The position numbers were made by a program, and so were the translations under genes. From assembly GCA_020205615.1 (NCBI GenBank), contig CM035152.1, forward strand, positions 152,764,778 through 152,828,777: a DNA stretch of 64,000 nt, given 5' to 3'. Shown one piece after another: positions 59,770-64,000 of this stretch (positions are counted from its first letter, which is position 1; each line of letters opens with the position of its first letter). The DNA is from Panax quinquefolius (lineage: Eukaryota > Streptophyta > Magnoliopsida > Apiales > Araliaceae). The notes below the pieces were generated by a model. The model saw nothing but the letters and a program-made list of their open reading frames with translations. It ran no database searches and was not told the origin of the DNA.

Positions 59770-61299
59770 TATTCTTCATTTCCCCTGTGGTCAAATTTCT
59801 AGGCGTTCCACTCATATCATCAAAGCTCTCTTTTAGAGATTGCATTCCTCTTATCAACCGAATCACTCAAAGTGCCTCTTCTTGGACATCAATTGCTCTT
59901 GCCTATTCTGGAAGGCTCCAACTTATTAAATCAATCCTCTTTTCAATGCAATCCTTCTGGAGCAAGCATTTCCTTCTTCCTAAAGCTGTTAATAAAGCCA
60001 TTCAATCTATTCTCAGTCGATTCATTTGGAAGGGACCATCCCTTTCCAAGTATGGTGCAAAAGTTGTCTGGCATTCTATCTCCCTTCCTATTTTTGAAGG
60101 TGGGCTTGGGATCAAGAGTATCTTGGACTAGAATAAGGCTCTCATTATGGTCCATCTTACTAACATTATCAAATTCAAATCTGTCTTTCTGGGCTACTTG
60201 GGTTAAAGTCACTGTGCTCAAGACCAACAATTTCTGGCAGATCCCTATTCCAAAGGATTGTTCATGGATCTGGAAACAAATCCTCAAACTATGTCCTAAT
60301 GCTCTGTGGTTCATCAAATATAATGTAGGACATGGAAATCATACTTCATTCTAGTTCGATTCATGGCTGCAGGGGGAGTCGATTAATCCCAACCACATTA
60401 TGTTTTCCAATTTTGGGCTATCACGCACAGTGACTTTTAGTGAGGTTCTGCAGAACATGCAGTGGTCTCTCCCCAACAGTTTTCATCTTGAATTGGTTCT
60501 GTTACGTAGCAGACTTGGAGATGCTCCAATTCTTCCTAAAATTGATGATTCTATCACTTGGAATTCTTTGAACATTGAAAACATCAAATCTTCTACCATT
60601 TGGGCGTGTCTTCGTTCTCACAAGCCCAAGGTAATATGGCATAACATTCTTTGGCATAAACTGTATGTTCCTCGCTACTAGTTCATCATGTGGCTTGCCT
60701 TGCAAAGTAGACTTCCTACAAATGATATTGCTATGCAATATACTCGGGGCTTGCCTGCTCTATGCCCTCTTTGTCAAGGTCACAATGAAACATTTGATCA
60801 TCTGTTTTTCCTCTGTCCTTACTCTGTCACAGTTCAGTTATTCATGGTTCTCTCCAATGGGGTAATTGGTAGCACCTGCCGAGGGACTGGACTGGACTGG
60901 TCTTATTGACTCTGTTATTAATTTCCCAGGTCGGAAGCTATCCAAAAATATTATAAGTCTCTCTTTGGCTACATCTTTATACAAGATATGGGAAGCAAGG
61001 AACATGAAGACTCATAGGGATATCCTCATTCCTCCTAGACAACTTGCTAATGATGTTATTAATATTATAAAATTTAGACTTTCTCAAGCAAAATTTTTTG
61101 CATAAACCACTAACCATTGCACTTTCTATTGTAATTGGCTTATATAATTTTGAGAGGGTCTCCTCTTATTCTATAGTTATCTCATCTTTTGGCCCGTCTC
61201 TAAATGACCTAACTATATTTACGAGATATGTCCCTTAGTCATTGTATTTACGGTTTTTTTTTTATAATTAACCAAATTTAGCATAAAAAAAAAAAAAAG
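59770..61299 (+). pseudogene. LINE ORF2 C-terminal segment with zinc-binding domain and poly(A)
   Basis: VKFLGVPLISSKLSFRDCIP (59787-59850) is the thumb region that follows the reverse transcriptase palm in plant L1 elements. LQLIKSILFSMQSFW and GGLGIKSILD continue it. After stops at 60129 and 60354, the zinc-binding reverse-transcriptase C-terminus appears. It reads W-x-L-A-L-Q-S-R-L-P-T-N-D (60688), C-P-L-C-Q-G-H-N-E-T-F-D-H-L-F-F-x-C (60757-60825) and ends with an IWEARNMKTHRDI-type tail (to 61105). The 3' UTR ends in a poly(A) run at 61286-61299. It joins 48663 across element I. A one-base frame shift lies just before 59787. Confidence 0.85.
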
Positions 61300-62109
61300 A
61301 ATTCAAGTAATAAAGGAAAAGGAAGAGCCGATCCACGATAAGAATCGAAAAAGTCAGTCGAAAAAAAAAGGAATAAAGTTAATATAACCAAGATGACTCA
61401 TCAGAGTTAACTCACCGAATTTTCAAATTAAAAAAAATAATTTTTGAAATTGAATTGATAGTCTCACACGTGATTTTTATAGTTTATATATAGGTATTGC
61501 TTACTATTTTTAAAATCAGTAAATCGTACCCTTTATTAAAATATAGTCAAAATATTATAATTATATTAGACTATATATAATTTACTGCCAATCCCAAAGT
61601 TTACTATTTAAATAAATAAATAAGCTTAATTTTAAATTTTAAAAATGGCTAATATCAAATAAAATGGGAAAGAAGGAGAATAAAACAATATTATTAAATC
61701 AAATAAAAAATCAATATTTTTTCCAATTACAATAAGAATTATGTCGGTCATTAACTCACTAATTTAATTCATTTTATTATATCTACGTATGGATATAATT
61801 TATTAATACCTTAGTAATTGTAATGTGTATAAAAGAAATCATTATATTGATTTTTTATTTTCATTATACTAAAAATATTTTTAACGAACTACTTGTAAAT
61901 AATTTTTAATATGAATTAAACACACGTACTGTAAATTCAATACATTACAAAATTTTCTATTACAATATATCTCAAAATCAGTTTATAACTATCTTGATAT
62001 TTTAGTTTAAAAGTTAAAACCGAAATTATATGATTCAACTCATGAATTCATTTATTTATTAATTTATATTGGAAAGTCCACTCGGAAGCGCACTAGCGTT
62101 TGGTCTTTG

Positions 62110-62149
<40 letters not shown>

Positions 62150-62170
62150 GCTAATTAAACGAATCCAATT
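61300..62170. other. AT-rich intergenic DNA with TA microsatellite
   Basis: No gene, RNA or transposon is recognised. A TA run of about 47 bases lies at 62112-62158. Confidence 0.6.
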
Positions 62171-62250
62171 TATAACGACGGTTTTTTCGTCATATATAGC
62201 GTTAGAAAAATCGGTTTTATGCTATAACGACGAAAAAACCTTATTTATAG
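62171..62250. repeat. Foldback sequence 1 (MITE-like)
   Basis: GGTTTTTTCGTCATATATAG (from 62180) pairs with the complement CTATAACGACGAAAAAACC (62222-62240) around a 20-base loop. The lead TATAACGACGGTTTTTT resembles the right arm of foldback 2 read on the minus strand (TATAATGATAGTTTTTTC), so both may be parts or relatives of one element. Confidence 0.6.
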
Positions 62251-62951
62251 CCATTTCATTTCTTGGTTATTCCCTCTAATTCGCTAGAAAGAGCGGGCTA
62301 TATGTATACAACGTTCCATCCACAGCAACCCCTTTTTGGTCTGTGTAATTTTTTTTTTCTTTTGCTCCAACCAAATTTTCTACAAGCTAAAAAAAAGTTG
62401 CTCCACAACAACCGATTATTATGGATGGAACCCTATATATATACCCCATTATCCATACATTTGTCTTTTGATAGAAACTGCTTTTTTTATTCACAAGAGT
62501 ATATATAGTTTTTGAAGTTTGAATTTATCTATCGTAAAAAATAAAAAAGTAAATAGATTTGACTTTATAAAAAAAATTCCATTAGAAAAAATACAAGTTT
62601 TTAAATAAACTATACTCATTTTTTTTTAAATTTAAAGTTGATGTGGAATAATTTAATTTTAGTTAAAACAATTATAAATAAATGTTGTAAAAATATCTAA
62701 CTGTCTATTTCAAAATTTTAAATAAATCACGTCTATTTTTAAGTTTAATTTTCTTAAAATTACTTCAAAATTCATGAAGTTAACTTATTGATGATATATT
62801 TCTCGTTGCGTGTCAGTACTGTATTGATCAATTCATTAACTTATAATGAAGTGATCTGAAAAAGTATAGCCGTGGAGCCATATTATAAAATACTTGTTAA
62901 CCTTTTAAGCGACTTTTTGACGGTTTCCTTCTCCGGTGAACCTTAAACAGT
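62251..62951. other. AT-rich spacer between the foldbacks
   Basis: No coding signal is seen. If the foldbacks are terminal repeats of one element, this would be its interior. Confidence 0.4.
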
Positions 62952-63090
62952 GAACCAAAAGCGAACCGATTATAGATACAATTTTTTCTGTCGCTATAGC
63001 ATACAAAGTCGACGATATAGCTATGGCGACAATTCAAACCATCGCTATAATGGAAAAAACTATCATTATAGTCAGTTTCGCTTTAGGTTC
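62952..63090. repeat. Foldback sequence 2 (MITE-like hairpin)
   Basis: The left arm (62952-63000: GAACC, AAAGCGAA, ATTTTTTCTGTCGCTATAG) and right arm (63041-63090) are imperfect reverse complements of about 49 bases. The loop itself is nearly palindromic (GTCGACGATATAGCTATGG). No target duplication was identified. Confidence 0.65.
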
Positions 63091-63678
63091 AAGTTTGCTT
63101 GAAAATGGTACCGAACTTTTTGATATTCTTAAATACAAAACTGACATAAATTTCATTGATTCTAATAAATACAATTGTAAATAACAAAATTATCTTCAAA
63201 ATCAAAGTATTACAAAAGTCGAGATTCTTTTTAATGCCAAGAGCAAATGACTACCACTATATATTAAGTAACACAATTAATTAAACTTCATAAATAATAA
63301 AGTGACATATATTAAGAAAAATAATTAATTATTTTGATTACAAATAAGTGTATAACCTGAGAAACACACCAATTGACCAAAGTACGTACACGTTAAACAC
63401 GCATGGATTATGGATAGATTCTCTCACTCAGCGGTCACTAGTCAGTAGTCACCACCAATCACCAGTCATCTGTAATCTATGCCAGTTGTGACAGCGTAAC
63501 AGCTTCTGTTGTCCCAATTTTATTGTCCTGTTTCAACTGGGTCCCACTACCGCATCTCTGGAATTATCACTTAGCTCAAACACATCGCCATACCTTCCCA
63601 TTTTCCCAAGGAAAGTAAAACCCTTTAATCAATTCTTCCCCCTTTATTTGTCTCTCCAATCCAAAGGAAAGAAAGAAT
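63091..63678 (+). promoter_or_regulatory. Upstream and 5' leader region of the PLC gene
   Basis: AT-rich to about 63380, then more balanced and pyrimidine-rich (63520-63670), as in plant 5' leaders. I see no convincing TATA box, and the transcription start is not assigned. Confidence 0.35.
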
Positions 63679-63996
63679 ATGTTGGCCAAGCAGACTTACA
63701 GGGTGTGTTTCTGTTTCCGGCGGCGGTTCAGGCTCGCCGCCGCCGAAGCTCCGGGGGAGATCAGGGACTTGTTCGATCGGTACTCCGAGAATGGGACCAT
63801 GACTGTTAATCACCTCCTGAGGTTCTTAATTGAGGTACAGAGAGAAGATAAGGCTACATTGGAAGTGGCACAGGGTGTTATGGATAGTCTTCATGAGTTG
63901 AAAATTCTTAATATTTTTCACCGGAAGGGACTCAATCTTGAGGCTTTCTTTAAGTATCTGTTTGCTGACATTAATCCTCCTCTATCTACTATTGGG
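63679..63996 (+). CDS. Phosphoinositide-specific phospholipase C, exon 1 (partial gene)
   Basis: The ATG at 63679 opens MLAKQTYRVCFCFRRRFRLA, the conserved start of plant PI-PLCs. The N-terminal EF-hand-like domain follows: EIRDLFDRYSENGTMTVNHL, FLIEVQRE, then LNIFHRKGLNLEAFFKYLF and NPPLS. The exon has 106 codons, and a GTAA at 63997-64000 would be a phase-0 donor. The catalytic X and Y boxes and the C2 domain must lie beyond the window. The enzyme hydrolyses phosphatidylinositol 4,5-bisphosphate at the plasma membrane in a calcium-dependent way. There is no stop or frameshift and codon use is normal. The paralogue number cannot be told from exon 1. This is the only intact host gene in the window. 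Confidence 0.9.
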
Positions 63997-64000
63997 GTAA

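Larger units (their letters stand above)
9967..61299 (+). mobile_element. L1-type LINE, 5'-truncated, split into three segments
   Basis: The segments are 9967-11940, 48049-48663 and 59770-61299, about 4.1 kb in all. The protein homology is collinear: DUF4283-like end of ORF1, endonuclease, reverse transcriptase palm, then zinc-binding C-terminus, then a poly(A) run at 61286-61299. The reverse transcriptase reading passes across the first gap at SNKLKV / VLPSIIDPAQSAF once the 5-bp duplication AAAGT is discounted. Upstream ORF1 is lost at the junction with the inverted LTR element. Confidence 0.85.

Noticed and set aside
62112..62158. Origin or regulatory AT element
   Set aside because: It is a plain TA microsatellite, like several others in the window, with no supporting context.

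Overview
The window is nuclear DNA of a flowering plant, most likely a eudicot. It is AT-rich and holds plant-specific retrotransposon lineages (Ty3 Tekay/Del and Tat, a plant L1 LINE), a plant mobile domain (PMD) pseudogene, a FAR1-type zinc finger fragment and, at the right edge, the first exon of a plant phosphoinositide-specific phospholipase C. Nearly everything else is transposon. No bacterial-type system, CRISPR array or rRNA gene is visible.

Layout. (1) 1-544: broken FAR1-related fragment, minus strand, running off the left edge. (2) about 920-6720: two copies of a Mutator-like element family. One is only a right end (about 920-1440). The other is complete (about 1965-6720), with long inverted ends that contain a tRNA/SINE-like module and a decayed PMD gene inside. 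(3) 6721-7549: AT-rich DNA with microsatellites. (4) 7550-9966: a rearranged LTR retrotransposon with two LTRs in inverted orientation, each followed inward by its own primer-binding site, around a gag fragment. (5) 9967-61299: one plus-strand L1-type LINE, split into three pieces by two large insertions. (6) 11941-48043: a 36-kb nest in the LINE. Solo LTR A (minus) holds full-length chromovirus B (plus). B holds solo LTR C, which holds the non-autonomous full-length element H; B also holds solo LTRs D, E and F, and F holds solo LTR G. Every level has a 5-bp target-site duplication readable in the sequence. (7) 48664-59764: full-length Tat-lineage element I with dual RNase H, a 42-bp repeat array after pol, and a spliced antisense gene. 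(8) 61300-63678: AT-rich spacer with two foldback sequences. (9) 63679 to the edge: PLC exon 1, the only intact host coding sequence.

The least explained structure is in the LTR family of A, B, C, D, F, G and H. These LTRs carry arrays of short stem-loops in which the loop is constant and the stem changes with compensation. One such stem-loop is amplified about eleven-fold as a 57-bp minisatellite inside H. The inverted double-PBS element and the spliced antisense gene of element I also deserve a second look. No clearly new autonomous system was found. All transposon ORFs carry stops or frameshifts, so none looks active.
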